A stretch of DNA of 64,000 nt from Lepidurus packardi (GCA_023053545.1 JAKZAN010000007.1:1550001-1614000), one strand, 5' to 3'. Positions 11,305-23,400 are shown, counted from the first letter of the stretch. Numbers and translations are program-made. Notes: generated by a model from the sequence alone, not told the origin.

Positions 11305-13481
11305 ATGTATTTTGCACTGTACGATTTTGTCTCCACTGGAGAGATTGCTATTGGACATCTCGGCTGGACAGAAAAGTTCGACTTCAGCAAACTAGAAGAA
11401 TATTCAAGGTTGGACGACCGTATTGTTTTATGGTCAGACAAGAAGTCTCGGGATTTTCACAAGAAATTTGTCGTAAAAATTCTTTCAATCAGTGGTAAGT
11501 TAAGTTTTCAGTTAAGTTTTCTATTTTTTGAAAAATAAACGCTAACAATTGTACTCGGTACTTTTATGCTATAACCCAGGGGTTCTCAAACTGTGCGCCG
11601 CGGTAGGCTTGCAGGGGCGCCGCGAAAGATTCGTATAATTTCATAGATGTAGCAGTTATATATTCAGGCATGCAAGTAGTCCCACAAGCTAAGAAAGTCG
11701 GTGCTGGAAAGCCCAGAAATGACGTTACTGGACATTCTCCGAAAAGGCCGAGCGCAAGAAACTTCAGTGGTCCAAGCCAAAGCAATGACAAAGAACAACG
11801 GAGATGCCGCGGTACAAACAACCAACGCCATCAAGACCAAACACATACGTTAGGGCCAGATTATGTTCAGGCATATTTATTTGCAAGTATATAGTGAAGT
11901 TTTTACTCTTGCAAGCGCTTAGAAAGCATGCAAATCGAGGGTGTATAACACGAATGAACCATTTCACCAATTTAAGTAGTTTGTCATTTATTTAATTTCG
12001 TAGAGAACAGAGCCCAGCTTGAAGAAGTAGCAAAATTGATCGAATTAAACAAGCTGAAAGTGAAGAATCTGCCTCTCTCCATTGTGGAGCCCTCTGTCAT
12101 CTTGGCAGAGTTGGGGGAAAAGAGGCAAAGGGTCCCAAAACAGCCATATATCGGTAGCACCTCGGACGACAATCCTGATTCAGCTGGAGAGGAAGACATC
12201 GAATTGACAGAACAAGCAGCGGTCTCGGTTGGAAGGCTCAAAAAGCGACCGTTCAAAACGAAGAATTCTAAGGTAGCGGCCAAGAAGTTTGCGGCATCAC
12301 ACAGCTTGTCCATTATGAAAGACATCATTACTGTAAGTTACAATATTTTTTTACAATCACAGTAATATTACACTAATATTACAGTAATAACTTTTCGTTT
12401 GACGTGTGTTTATAGGACAATGCTGCTGACAACGAAGACTGCCGATCTCATACGTCGAACACTTTGGCTGCGACTTCTGCTGGAGTATCTAATCCCAATG
12501 AGATCCCAGCTAAAGAGCAACCGTGCTGCTGTTCTATTGTATCCGGCGAACTGTCGGAGGTGAAGAATGCTCTCGCTTCACTCGAAAGCACAGTGAAAGA
12601 ACTTCGTAAGTTGCTATGTTCCATTTGATATTTTAGTTAATTACGTAATTGTTTTTTTGCAGTTATTCCCAACATCCAGCAACTGACGGCGGGGCTAGCC
12701 GAACTCCAGAAGTCTGTGCTTTCACCACCAGCCCGCCCTCTCAAGCATACACCACCTGTAATCCACTCGTCGCGCCGTCTGCCACTTCTTCGCCAGAGGG
12801 TATCAAATGAAGGTACTCGATTAAACAGTCAAATAATGTTCATTATAAACAAGTCTTACTGTTTTTAGGAGCCATTGAAGAGGACATAACGACCCCACCT
12901 GAGGCCGACAATGAAGAGTCGCAAGCCCTGATTGTAGACGAATCTACTTTCGCGATCGAGGTATTGTGTTAAATTTCGTGAACTGTGCAGTTGATTTTGA
13001 AAGAGCACTCTTTTTTTAGATTGAAACCTGCGTGCAGCCAGCAGAGAAGCAGGTTGTGGAAAATGCGATGTCTCAGCAGCCCCTGGCGGCAGGTCCCGAA
13101 TACCCACCAAGTAGCCCGGTGTTCCAGCAACAGACATTCGAAAGGGTTGCTTCCTATGCTGTCAGTAGCAAGGTTAACAAGTTCATTGCTGAGCTGATGG
13201 AGGGAGTGTTCACACGCAGCTATCTCAAAAGTCACTGCCTTAAAGGGACGAAGAATAGTAGTTGCCCCGTAGGAGAAAGGAAGGCTGCAATGAGGCCTGA
13301 ATACTTCAGCCTCATCAAACGTAAGACTTTTTGTGATAATCATAGGTATACGGCAAAATGTACAAATATTTTCTTTGTTCCAGGACTGACACAAGAGAGA
13401 GTAAAACCTCCGCCGACAGACAAGGAGATTGCCGACGCCATCAGAATTAAATTCAATAACTCAAGGAGGTTTCGCGAGTGA
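11305..13481 (+). CDS. Transposon accessory protein with C-terminal BEN-like domain
   Basis: Coding exons 11305-11494, 12004-12332, 12416-12605, 12663-12812, 12869-12960, 13020-13320 and 13384-13481 join in frame to 449 residues without a break. An untranslated first exon probably ends at 11200, with its acceptor at 11300, four bases before the ATG. The first 60 residues (MYFALYDFVS... GHLGW) form a compact domain I cannot name. The middle is low-complexity and basic (GRLKKRPFKTKN), followed by a probable coiled coil near residues 190-235 (SEVKNALASLESTVKEL). The last 95 residues, with KFIAELMEGVFTRSYLKSHC and a closing helix rich in lysine and arginine, resemble the BEN domain, a DNA- or protein-binding fold of chromatin factors. 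I infer that it binds the element's ends or chromatin. It is not a catalytic protein. The BEN call rests on pattern only. Confidence 0.72.
11577..11960 (+). mobile_element. hAT-like element end nested in an intron
   Basis: At 11577 the text CAGGGGTTCTCAAACTGTG followed by a GC-rich stretch with ggggcgccgcgaaag is the typical start of hAT-superfamily elements. It lies in the 509-base first coding intron of the BEN-domain gene, far longer than the neighbouring introns. The right end is uncertain. A flank match tataaccc (before 11578) and tataacac (11945) is 7 of 8 bases, as expected for an 8-base hAT target duplication, but the expected inverted end is not recognisable there. Probably a short, non-autonomous or truncated copy. 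Confidence 0.5.
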
Positions 13482-13679
13482 GATTTAATATATTCTCAAT
13501 GTCACGTTCCTTATATGTCATATTCTTACTGTGTTACATAACCGTTCATTGCCAAAATTCATTGCCAAAAAAAGTGTCAAAGTGAATAACCTATGTTACA
13601 TTACCTTTCAGTGTCAATTGTTCGAAGTACAAAATGCAACTACGTTTCAATTTTTGTTTCCTCATTATCACAAAGCTAA

Positions 13680-13913
13680 ATACGGTAAATTATAATTTAT
13701 TACGATCTAGGGTAATCACGATAAATCATGATCATCTTGATCATGATAAATTATACATCATAATTAACCATGATCATGATCATCGTAATCATCATTATCA
13801 TGATTTATCATGATTTATTATGATTTATCATGATCGATCATGATTAATCATGATGTCCAATTTATCATGATCCGGCTTTTATCATGATAAATCATGATGA
13901 ATTTTTATCTGGG
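13680..13913. repeat. Right subterminal palindrome cluster and inverted repeat
   Basis: The right end of the element is packed with ATCATGAT and TGATCATGA words, many self-complementary, in less regular spacing than at the left end. It closes with ATTTTTATCTGGG at 13901-13913, the complement of the left end. A DNA-binding protein with a palindromic site is suggested. Confidence 0.75.
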
Positions 13914-14035
13914 GAGTTTACAACGTATTGTGATTTTTTCGCAAGTTTGCGGATTAAGATTCCTTACAGGGGGGGGATCCTACCCAACGGCCTTGATTGA
14001 GCGCGCTGTTTTTAATACATAATCTTATTGTGCAA

Positions 14036-14399
14036 TTAGAGGGTTATTACTACGAACACCAGACACAGAAAGTTGAGAACATCAATGAAGTCGCTATTGT
14101 ATGGGATGTCCCAATAATAACTGATAGAACAGTCACAGCAAACCGCCCAGACAGTGCTGCATGATAAGAGAGGGAGAACCTGCCTGCTAATTGACTTCAC
14201 TGTCCCTATAAATGACTCGAACATCATGTTGAAACATACAGAAAAGACATCCAAGTATAAAGACCAGGAAATCGAGATCAGCAGGATGTGGAATTGCAAG
14301 ACGAAGACTGTGCCAGTGGTAACCGGAGCTTTGGGTACAATAAAGAAACATTTTGATCAAACCCTGAATATGCTCCCTGGTCACCCGTCAGCCGGATAA
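14036..14399 (+). pseudogene. LINE reverse-transcriptase protein tail, frameshifted
   Basis: Translation of the plus strand gives YEHQTQKVENINEV and then VWDVPIITDRTVTANRPD in one frame, followed after a frame change near 14152 by GRTCLLIDFTVPINDSN, RMWNCKTKTVPVV and a final TGALGTIKKHFDQ. This order is the well-known C-terminal region of animal non-LTR retrotransposon proteins. Loss of two bases (or gain of one) breaks the frame and the upstream RT domain is missing, so it is a dead 5'-truncated copy. It sits about 120 bases right of the DNA transposon and is unrelated to it. Confidence 0.7.
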
Positions 14400-14530
14400 A
14401 TGCACGAAATATCACTTATGGGAACTTAACGCATTCTTCGAAAGGGGCTTGGGTAAAATTTTTTATCTCTTGTTGAGATCTGGTTTTACCACGTGATCAT
14501 ACGAATGTAAAAATTTATGAGAGGAAATAA

Positions 14531-14642
14531 AAGTCATAATAATAATAATAAGTCGTTTCGTTTCGCAGTCATTTCACAGTCGTTTCACATTTCGCGTTTT
14601 CGCATTTCGTCGTTTCGCTTTTCGTCGTTTCGCATTTCGGCA
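14531..14642 (+). repeat. ATA triplets followed by TTTCGCAT-type simple repeat
   Basis: A short run of ataataataata is followed by repeated words such as gtcgtttcgc, atttcgtcgttt and tttcgcattt. It is low-complexity sequence 130 bases upstream of the SKIC3 start codon. Confidence 0.7.
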
Positions 14643-14771
14643 GGAATTCATGTAGAACAGAACAAAACAAAAGTAAACTTGATACGCGTGGGTAAAAGTT
14701 AAGGTAAACACGTCACTTGTTTCTTAAACAAGTTCATACCTTACCTTATGGTGTGCTTAACTTACTAAATT

Positions 14772-17700
14772 ATGGAGGATAAGTCAGTTAAGCAGCTGCT
14801 GAAGGATGCAAGGGATGCTGTCCAACAAAACAATTATGAAACTGGTTTGAAATGTTGCAGGGTATGTTCTATATTATTATTAGTAGTGGTCCTAATTGTA
14901 ATTTTAATTTTCTCATCAAACAATTTTTGGTTTCATCAAAGGAAATCCTGCGACGTGAGAAGACCAATTATTTAGCTTTGGTCTTGTCAGCCGTTTGCTT
15001 TCAGGAAACGGAACACAATGAAAAAGCAATAACTGCGTTCAAGAAAGCTGTAGAATTACAGCCTGACCAGCCTTCTGCATGGCAAGGTTTGGTCGCATTT
15101 TTAGAAAAAAGAAAAGCTGATGGCTTGAAAACCTTGTCGACTGATGGAGAAACAATGGGCAAAGAACAAGCAGAGCTTTTAACCCAAGCGTACCACAAGC
15201 TGCAGACTTTTTATTGCAAGTATGATTCTTAATTCTGGCATTCAGCCAGTTTGCTGACATATGCTTCTTTTAGCGATTGGGCGAAATACTGCCTGGCATC
15301 CGAAAAATTAGCTCACTTGTACTTTGAGTCAGGTAGCACGTCTTCTGGTCTAAGTGTCCTGAAATCTCTTGTTCAGAAAGCAAAGGAGACCGAAGATGAA
15401 TTTCATGCCAAAGAAGCTTGGATTATTGCTACCAATTTATTACTCCGACGAGAAGATTTACCAACTCAGGAAAAACCATTGGTAAATAATAAGAAATTTG
15501 CTTTCTTCATATTCAGCCAACGTTTTCGATAGCTTATAGAAGCTTTGAAGCACTCGATTGATTCGTCTGCTTCGCCTGTCAATGAAGGACGGTGGTCCAA
15601 ACTTATTACCTTATTGGAAACAAGCAAAGCTGTAGAAGAAGCTCGCAAAATGCTTCAACGTTTTCCGCATGCTTCAGTTGCATTGCAAACACTTGCCGAT
15701 CATTACGTAACAAAATTCGCGGAAAAAGGTCAAGCAATCGCAGAGGAAATAGAAGCTGTAACGGAACGCATGCCTGTCGAGAACTCTGCAGCTATTCAAG
15801 GTGTATTAGCTGCAATAAAAAACGAGCTGATGGAGGCAAAGAAGTATTTCAGTTTGGCCGTTGCACAGGATGAGACCAACACTCGTCTTCATCAATTACT
15901 GTACGACACTTTGCAAAAAGCGTTGCTTTTCGAAGAAGCAGCCAAAGTCGCGCGTAAATGGATATCTTTAGATATATCGAGCCTTTCTCCGAAGCTGGCT
16001 TTAATTCAAGCATGTATCAGCTGCGATGGGACGTCTTTAGAAGAAGCAGAAAAGTTTGCAATGGAAATTTTGGACAAATATCCGAAGCAAGTTAACGCAA
16101 AGGTCTGTTTGGCAAGAATACATGTTAGAAGGCACGATGTGATACAAGCGCGTGCTTTGCTCGAAGAAGTAAAAAGTACATGTGCGGATGAGCGTCACGA
16201 TGTCCTACTCCTTGAAGCGGAATGCTTGGAAGGCGAAGGTTTTGTCATAGATGCCGTCAAATTCCTAGAGCAGTTTGAAGATAACTTGAACTTGCCCTCG
16301 CTTCTCTTTCTGGCACACTGTCAAGAAGTCGCCTTTAGTTGGAAAGCAAGTGCCAACACTTTGGTCAAAGTACGTTGATTTCCACTGAATACCCATGTAA
16401 CTCATGTTCAAAGTTTTGCAGATCGCTAAGCTTCACCCGTACGCTGGCGAAGTCTATAGACGGTTAGGCGTTTTGCTGTGCCAAAAAGCTGGAGATACAG
16501 AAAAAGGTTTAAGGTGTCTACAGAAAGCCTTGACTTTAACTCCTACTGACAAGAAAATTGCGAAGACGTTAAGCGACTCATACCAGGCAGTCAATGATAT
16601 TGTAATTCCCTGACAAAGATATTTTCGGATTCTGGGTTAATCTACCGCCATTTCTAGGACAGGCATGTTTCCTTGTTACGAGCCGTGACTCAGATTCATG
16701 GCCCTCCATGGGCCTGGTTGCGTTTGGGGTTGCTGCATTTGAAAATGGGAGACGTGAGCCAAAGCGTGTTTAGCTTACAAAATGCTGTTAGAACGCAACC
16801 TAACGATGGATTGTATTGGGAAGCTTTGGCTGACGCCTATGTCCAACGCGGCTCGTATACAGCTGCTTTGAAAGCGTTTCAAAAAGCCGCCGAGCTTCTG
16901 CAAACTGCCGGCAAACCTACAGCGTACGCCGATTTCCAAATCGCCTTTGCTTACCAGGTATTCACTTGAGATCCACGATCCAATTTCTCTTGAATTCTGG
17001 GATGTCTCTGATTCAGATGATCGGAGATGTTGATGAAGCTTTAAAACGCTACGAAAGTGTTCTAGCTTCAGCCAACGAGTTGACGCTTGTTCCATCCCTT
17101 AAAGGCATAGCAGAAACTTTAACACTGCAAGCGCAATTATATTTGAGAGAAGGGAGACCAGGAAGTGCTCTCGATAACTGCCAAGCAGCTGTTTTACATC
17201 TAACAAGGTAATACTTTATTTTTGCTACCTTTTTTAAAATTTAACTGACTTGTCTTTGAAGAGCCGTACAGTTAAGACCAGATATGTCCTGCTTGTGGAC
17301 TTCGATTGGTCATAGCTGCCTATTGTTACGTGGTTTGGCTAAAAAATCAGTCTCTTTGACGGTTAGCTCCTGTTTATTTACGGATAACGTTAACTTACGG
17401 GCTGCTAATCACATCGTTTTGGACAAAAAAGCTATTATGCGTCTTGCAGCCAGGTCTTCTCCGTTTATAAAGTGTAATAACGAATCGACTAATGGTTAAA
17501 TGTTCGCTAGAATGTTCTGCAAAGCTATAAAACTAAAACCATCTATGTCCGCCTTGTGGCACAACTTGGGTTTGGCGTATTACCACCAAACTAGCTTGAC
17601 CGATTCACTGGAAGATCAGTCCCATTTGCAAGCCTTGGCTGAAGCTGCAGCTAAAAAGGCATGCAATGTGTACCGTGTTGACGAGAAAACTTTCGTCTGA

Positions 17701-19606
17701 TTGGGATCTTTTTAGGCTGTAAGCTTGAGTCCCCAGGAGTCCTCGCATTGGCACGTGTTAGGACTGATATGCGCTCCAAAAAATCCTGCCTTAGCGCAGC
17801 ATTCATGGATTATGAGCTTGAAGCACGGTAATAAAGATCGTCTGCATCATAAGGACCCAGTCGCGTGGACAAATTTGGGCGCACTTTATTTACAATCCTG
17901 GAAATTACAATTACCTCGTTCTGACATGATGTTAGCGCACAGAGCTTTCCAACAAGCACAGCATGATCAGCCCGATTATGCGAATGCCTGGGTAGGACAG
18001 GTAAGAAATACATCTTTTTTTTCATAAAAGAAAGAGCTTCTTGTATTCTCTTGGAATTCGTATAGGCTATGATTGCTGAAAGTCTTGAACATGCAGAGAC
18101 AATGGATCTTTTCCGCCACACGGTATTGCTTCAGGAGTCAACTGAAGGGGCGATTGGTTACGCTTTCCATGTTCTACAAACTTTGGCCAATTTGGAGTTG
18201 AAAAACTCTCCTCATTATGTCTATAACATTGAAAAAATGAACGCCGTTCCTACCGCTATTGATGCTATGATCAGATATTTAAGTAAGTTATTTTGATTGG
18301 TGCCTATTTTGTTTCATAATAGTTTCTGATTAGGCGAACATGAGAGAAATCCTTGTGCCTACAACTTTCTGGGGTTGTTGTTCGAAAGACAAGCGCTGTA
18401 TCGCCAGGCTGAAGCGTCTTTTCGGTGCGCTTTTGCTTTGCTAACGGAGAAAGGCGTAGAGCAGGAAGAGTGGAAGGAGCAAGTGCAGACTAATCTGGCC
18501 CGGGTATTGAATGCTATGGGTAAGCACGAAGAGTCTGTGGTGACGTACTCAGCTTTGGTGAAATCCGAGTTCTATGCGGCTTGCGGTCTTGGGTTGGCCC
18601 ATTACAAAGGTATCTTGATTTTATCTTCTAAACCTTATTTCCAGTTCTATTGCTAATTTAAACTTGAACAAAACGTATTCATAGCTAACCACCCGGAGGA
18701 TGCCTGCGCCACGTATGAAGCCGCTTTGGAATGGCTGGTCCCTGACGAAGCCAACCGATCTCATTTATTAGTCGCGTTAGCAGCCTTAGCTATCCGGACC
18801 CAAAATTACGACAAAGCTCAAAACCTGTTATTCGAAAGGTAAAAAAGAAACGTTTTGGCATATTGATACATTCTTCCACTTTCCAACCTCGTAACGTTTC
18901 TGTGTTGGAACTTGCAGTTGCAGTATAGAGCCTGCTTCGATTCACGGCGTTTTTGCGTTGGCGAGTTTGGGACTACTTCAGTCCGACTCCACTTTGACGG
19001 ACGCTGCACTCAGCGAGTTAAAAGCACATTGGCAAAACTCGTCGCATTTACCTAGCATTGCTTTGCTTCTCGCCGCCAAGCAAGTTACTGCTGGCGAAAA
19101 TCGGTTAGCATTACGAGAATGGTCCAAAGCACTCCACGCACGTCCTGATTCGGCCTCGTTGTGGTACCACGTTTGTGTCCATCTCGCACAACAGAACTCT
19201 TTTAAAGAGGTATACCTCGTTTACTTTTCTTCACAGCCTTTTTCTAATGCTTGTCTGACATTTCTGGCAGGGCCAGAATGATTTGCTGTGGCGGTGTGCA
19301 AGTAAAGCCTCGCAACTGGGACTGGCTTCATCGTTACTAGATGTATCGCTCTGTCAAGTGACATGTTTATCCAGCTTAGGTCATCTACGGTCAAGCAAAC
19401 CCCTGTTGGCTTCTCGTTTAGCGCAAAAAGCGATTCATATGGCCCCGCATGAACCCCAAGGCTGGATGTGTTTGTTGGCAGCGGGTGCAGAAAGACCGCC
19501 ACTTCATACTGCGGCATTATCTCGGTTGGTATTGTATATCAAGTCACTGACGTGCTCCAAGGCTTGTTTGCACTGGCTCGGATCGTACGAAAAGTTGGTA
19601 TTGTAA
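14772..19606 (+). CDS. SKIC3: SKI complex scaffold SKIC3 (TTC37)
   Basis: Fifteen exons join in frame: 14772-14861, 14942-15219, 15274-15481, 15533-16369, 16422-16601, 16658-16957, 17017-17207, 17262-17453, 17511-17658, 17716-18000, 18066-18282, 18334-18609, 18685-18838, 18918-19209 and 19271-19606, giving about 1327 residues (human protein 1564). Tetratricopeptide repeats run through it, for example LQPDQPSAWQGL, PHASVALQTLADHY, GLRCLQKALTLTP and PDYANAWVGQ. The order of repeats and phrases such as ETMDLFRHTVLLQ and the LLF..CSI segment follow animal SKIC3. The protein scaffolds the cytoplasmic SKI helicase complex, which feeds RNA to the exosome from stalled or decaying messages. Introns are 51-79 bases. 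The intron after 17658 either uses a GC donor (AAG|gcatgc) or a weak GT donor at 17668; both keep frame. The one at 17454 has a weak donor (gtcttc). Confidence 0.92.
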
Positions 19607-20452
19607 ATCTTTCATCAATACATAAAATTTTTGCTATTATTCGTGATGGCCGGTGACGAAAGAAGGCGGTAAAGCCTTTAAACTTACGAAGAATTTTGTG
19701 TGAAAAGGTTGATCTGGTTGTACGAGTGCCAGATAAGGTTGCAGGCGGATGGCATTGTACTGCTGATGAGCAAAGGTTTGGGGGACGCCGGGGTTCCTGG
19801 CGAAGCTCCTTAATTGCCTCATTCCTTTCCCCCTTTTTTGCTCTAGCATAATGTGTTTGGATAAAAGACAGAAGAAAGGCTAGCGACAACACGGCAAAGG
19901 CTGCATTCAGGCGGTTCTGTGGTTGTGGTGGTGGACCCCCGTCCACACACTCTTTTATTCTTTCACGCACGTAAAAACGCATCTTCTGCAAACAAGCAAG
20001 AGTAGAACCCCAGAATAACGTGGTCGCTATATTGGTTTTCCTTGCGCCCTTTTCTCGCTCTCTCTTTCTTCTTTCGAGAAACCTCATCAGCCCAGAACGT
20101 ATAACGTCGGGAGGGATAGTTTTGTCCGGGAGCGGGTCGGGGGGCCGTCATTTTATGTGTTAGTCGGGTTCGCACTCTTGGCTAATGGCCAGAGAACTTT
20201 CCCGTAGTAAGTAAGCCTGTGAAGACATTCGCCTTTCTTGCGCGGCCGTTCCATGCCATAGTTCTAGTTAGTCAACACAAGTTGGATTTGGAGTTGAGGT
20301 ACAGTGCACCTACCGTATTTATACGCAGCAGTTCAATCTACATTTCTCTTTTTTTACCTCAGCACATGTGTCCCAAGCCACTAAACTCGGGATGGGACGC
20401 GAGTGGGAAAAGTGAAGTACCAGAATGTATCACGGGTTCATCTTAAAAGATT
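19607..20452. other. Intergenic spacer, SKIC3 to Dpr gene
   Basis: No coding exon, repeat or RNA gene recognised. It must hold the SKIC3 3' end and the distal promoter of the Dpr-type gene. A long minus-strand open frame (19539-20087) overlaps the last SKIC3 exon and has no domain or splice logic. Confidence 0.4.
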
Positions 20453-23400
20453 ATGAAGTTCTTGTCACGGACACAGTCAACGTTTCGTGATCTTAATTTT
20501 GCGTGGATTTATCTGCCCTTCATTACGGCTCTTGTCATGGGACTTTTGACAACAGGTAAGAGCGAAGACAAAGGGACGCTAAAAGGAAAATAACTGAAAG
20601 GAGCCGCAAAACATGCTCGATCTGGCTCATTAGGCCAAAGTATACATGTAAAAATAGGTACAGGGTCCAGCAACCCGGCAGAAAGACGTTTTGTTTCTTT
20701 TTCACCAATAAGAACTCGGCGGACAAGCATCTGTATAGATCCTTCAGGCTAGTTGATAGTAGGACGTTTATTCTGCTTTGTAACAACGCCTATTTGCAAT
20801 GAAAAAGAAGACATGGACGACAAGCTAACCGGGAACAGATCGTACGCAGTTGTAATGTAATAATTTGCCATAAAGAGGAGGCGAAATGTGAGTGCAGTCA
20901 CAAAATTTGCTCCCGCGAAAACTACTGCCCTTCCGGGTGCTTTTTTTTCTGCCTTGTGTTAGTAACGCTGCATACTCCCATCTGCCTACTCCTTAAATGC
21001 TACGGCTGTGGTTGCACTACACAGTCTGTGGATAAAACACCCTCGGATGGAGGCCTAGTGACATGTGACGCGACAAGTCGGATCAGGTATCTTACGTTGA
21101 TGCCCCTGTCTGCAGTGGTGATGGATGGGTGAAAATTCTCACCAGGCAAGGCAGGAGGTTCGTCTTGCTACACGCACTTAATGCATAACCATGTCTAGTT
21201 ACATTAAAGGATTTTGTGCGGCTGAATTTACATTTTTGAACATTGTCTTATTTGTTTCGTTGGTAAGGTCGCGTTCTTTTCCCCTTAAAAAAAAGTCGTG
21301 GGAATGTGGAGTGGTCTATAAAATCTTATCGTAATGTTACGACAACTTATCTCTTTTTTTAGTTTAGGTGGTAAAGCCTTTACTTATCAGAACATTTCAA
21401 AAGGGTTTTCATTTTGGCTTAAGGGCAATGTGAGAGCTGGCATTTTTTTGGCATGTGTGACGGAAGAGCTCCGTATAAGCCCAATCACGAGACTAATATA
21501 TGCTAGTAGTTCTGTTGCAACTGATATTCAGATATGCAAATTGGTAAGGAAAAGAAACATTCTGTCCTGTATAGCGTTCATTAGAAAAGAATTCTTTTCG
21601 CGAGGACATGGCAGACGCCTCGAGTTTTATTTTCAGCTTTTACGAATGAGAATGTGATTCCGTATGGGAAAGGTCGGACGCCAAAATGCTGCTTTTGCTC
21701 CACACGTTGTACAATTAATGTCTGGAACCCAGCACCCTTGCGCTAACACGTATTTCCGTGCCAAACTTTATGGGAACGCAGTTCGGCAGTATACCCCTAA
21801 AAGTCCTGACCATTCGTAGAATAATCAAGAACTTTCTTCGGCCTAAAAGTGGGTGTCTCCCATGTCAAATCTGCAATTTGTGGCTATTATCTAAGAAGCT
21901 TTTAAGCATAAACGGACTTTAGAGCCTGGTATTGGTTTATATGTCTTTGGTTATTGCCTCCTTAATAGATGTAGGTTCGTAAGGCACGAAGTATGTCCAA
22001 TTTCGTTGCACAAGATTGGGTACGGTATAACTCCTACTGCAGCGGACATTGCACTCGAACAAAGATGAATAGATTGGTTACATTCCTTCAATATCGATAC
22101 TATTTAATTGATGTCAGTATTACATTGTCATGTATCGTAGCCTGTTTGAGGAGAGCAGAACACGTTTTTAACATTTGAAAAAGGTGTAGCTATGTATGAA
22201 GAAACAAAATAACCTACAAACCAAAAATACTTGCAGCGCGTGATTGAGCTTCAAATATCCATGAACACCGTCTGTTTAAACGCTCTTGCATTACACGAAT
22301 TAGTCAGCTAGTCACGACATTGCTTATCAATAAGCAACAGCGTTATGTTTTAATTAAGCAGTTGTCAACAAGAAGCGCCGCAAGGCCATCAGGTGTGAAT
22401 TTAGAACAAGTTACCGAACCAGTTTAGAACCGTGGGAAGTGCAAACTTTGTAGAGCTTTCGTTGTTTTGTACAGGATATATAGACCACGCATATATACTT
22501 GGTCACCAGTGCGTGATTCTCCCGTTAATAGTAGCGAGGCGGACGTGTTCGGAGCTTCCAAAGGACGAAGATGAATTGTTCTCTTGCACTATAAGAAATT
22601 CGCCAGCTAGGGGTCGACTTTTCGTTCGCTTCTAAACTTAGCATCGTCTCGTTAAAATGTGTTTGCGTGTATAACGAACCGTTTTCAAAACAATTGGAAC
22701 TAATTGTGACGGAAGTGCCCACAGTTTAGTCCAAGCGAAAATGAGTCATTGATCTTCAGCGCAAGCTGGACTCTGGTCATTCGTTACTATCATGGAAGTA
22801 TGTGGTTGATTTATTTGTTTGTATGGTATGCAGGGCTGCACGCAGCAGCGCCTCAACTGCTCGGCCCAGCTTTGAACGTTACTTCCATGGCGGGACAAGC
22901 ATCTCTGTTAACATGCGTCGTCCGGCACCTCGGCGATAAAACCGTATGATCTGAGTGTACTTGTTTTTGTCATCCCATTCTTTATACACTATTATAACGA
23001 ATAGGTTTCTTGGATCCGACAGAGAGATTTGGCAATTTTGTCTTCGGGCTTGGCCGTATATACAAGCGATGATCGAATTAATGCTCTGCATCCCTCCAAT
23101 TCGGATTTGTGGCACTTAAGAATCGACGACGTTCGAAAATCCGATCAGGGAATCTACGAATGTCAAGTACGTGTACGCAATAATTGCAGTTTTCTAAAGA
23201 CTCTTCACTGATTAGGTAAATACGGACCCTAAATTGTATGCAGCCATAGCTTTGATAGTCTTGGGTAATTGACTATTCCTCGTAATGCCTTTAAGGTATA
23301 GTAAGGATGTTTCGTTATAGATAACGACCCTCGGGATCAAGCTAGGGATTCTCCCTATTTTGGCGTCCCGACTTTGGGAGAAAAAACAAGTACCGGAACC

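Larger units (their letters stand above)
7301..13913. mobile_element. Complete CMC/EnSpm (CACTA-like) DNA transposon
   Basis: The left end reads CCCAGATAAAAATTTATCAT and the right end, reverse-complemented, reads CCCAGATAAAAATTCATCAT. Over the first 34 bases the two ends agree at 29 positions. Immediately outside, GA is found on both sides, compatible with a 2-base target duplication, although two bases can match by chance. Between the ends lie a four-exon transposase gene on the minus strand and a divergent BEN-domain gene on the plus strand, both uninterrupted. The size of about 6.6 kb, inverted ends starting CCC, dense subterminal repeats and a tnp2-like transposase all fit the EnSpm/CMC group known from animals. 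I infer a recently inserted, possibly autonomous copy. Part of a hAT-like element appears to sit in an intron of the plus-strand gene. Confidence 0.85.

Noticed and set aside
19539-20087. Minus-strand open frame of 182 codons
   Set aside because: Overlaps the last exon of SKIC3 and reads as basic low-complexity text; no start context or homology.
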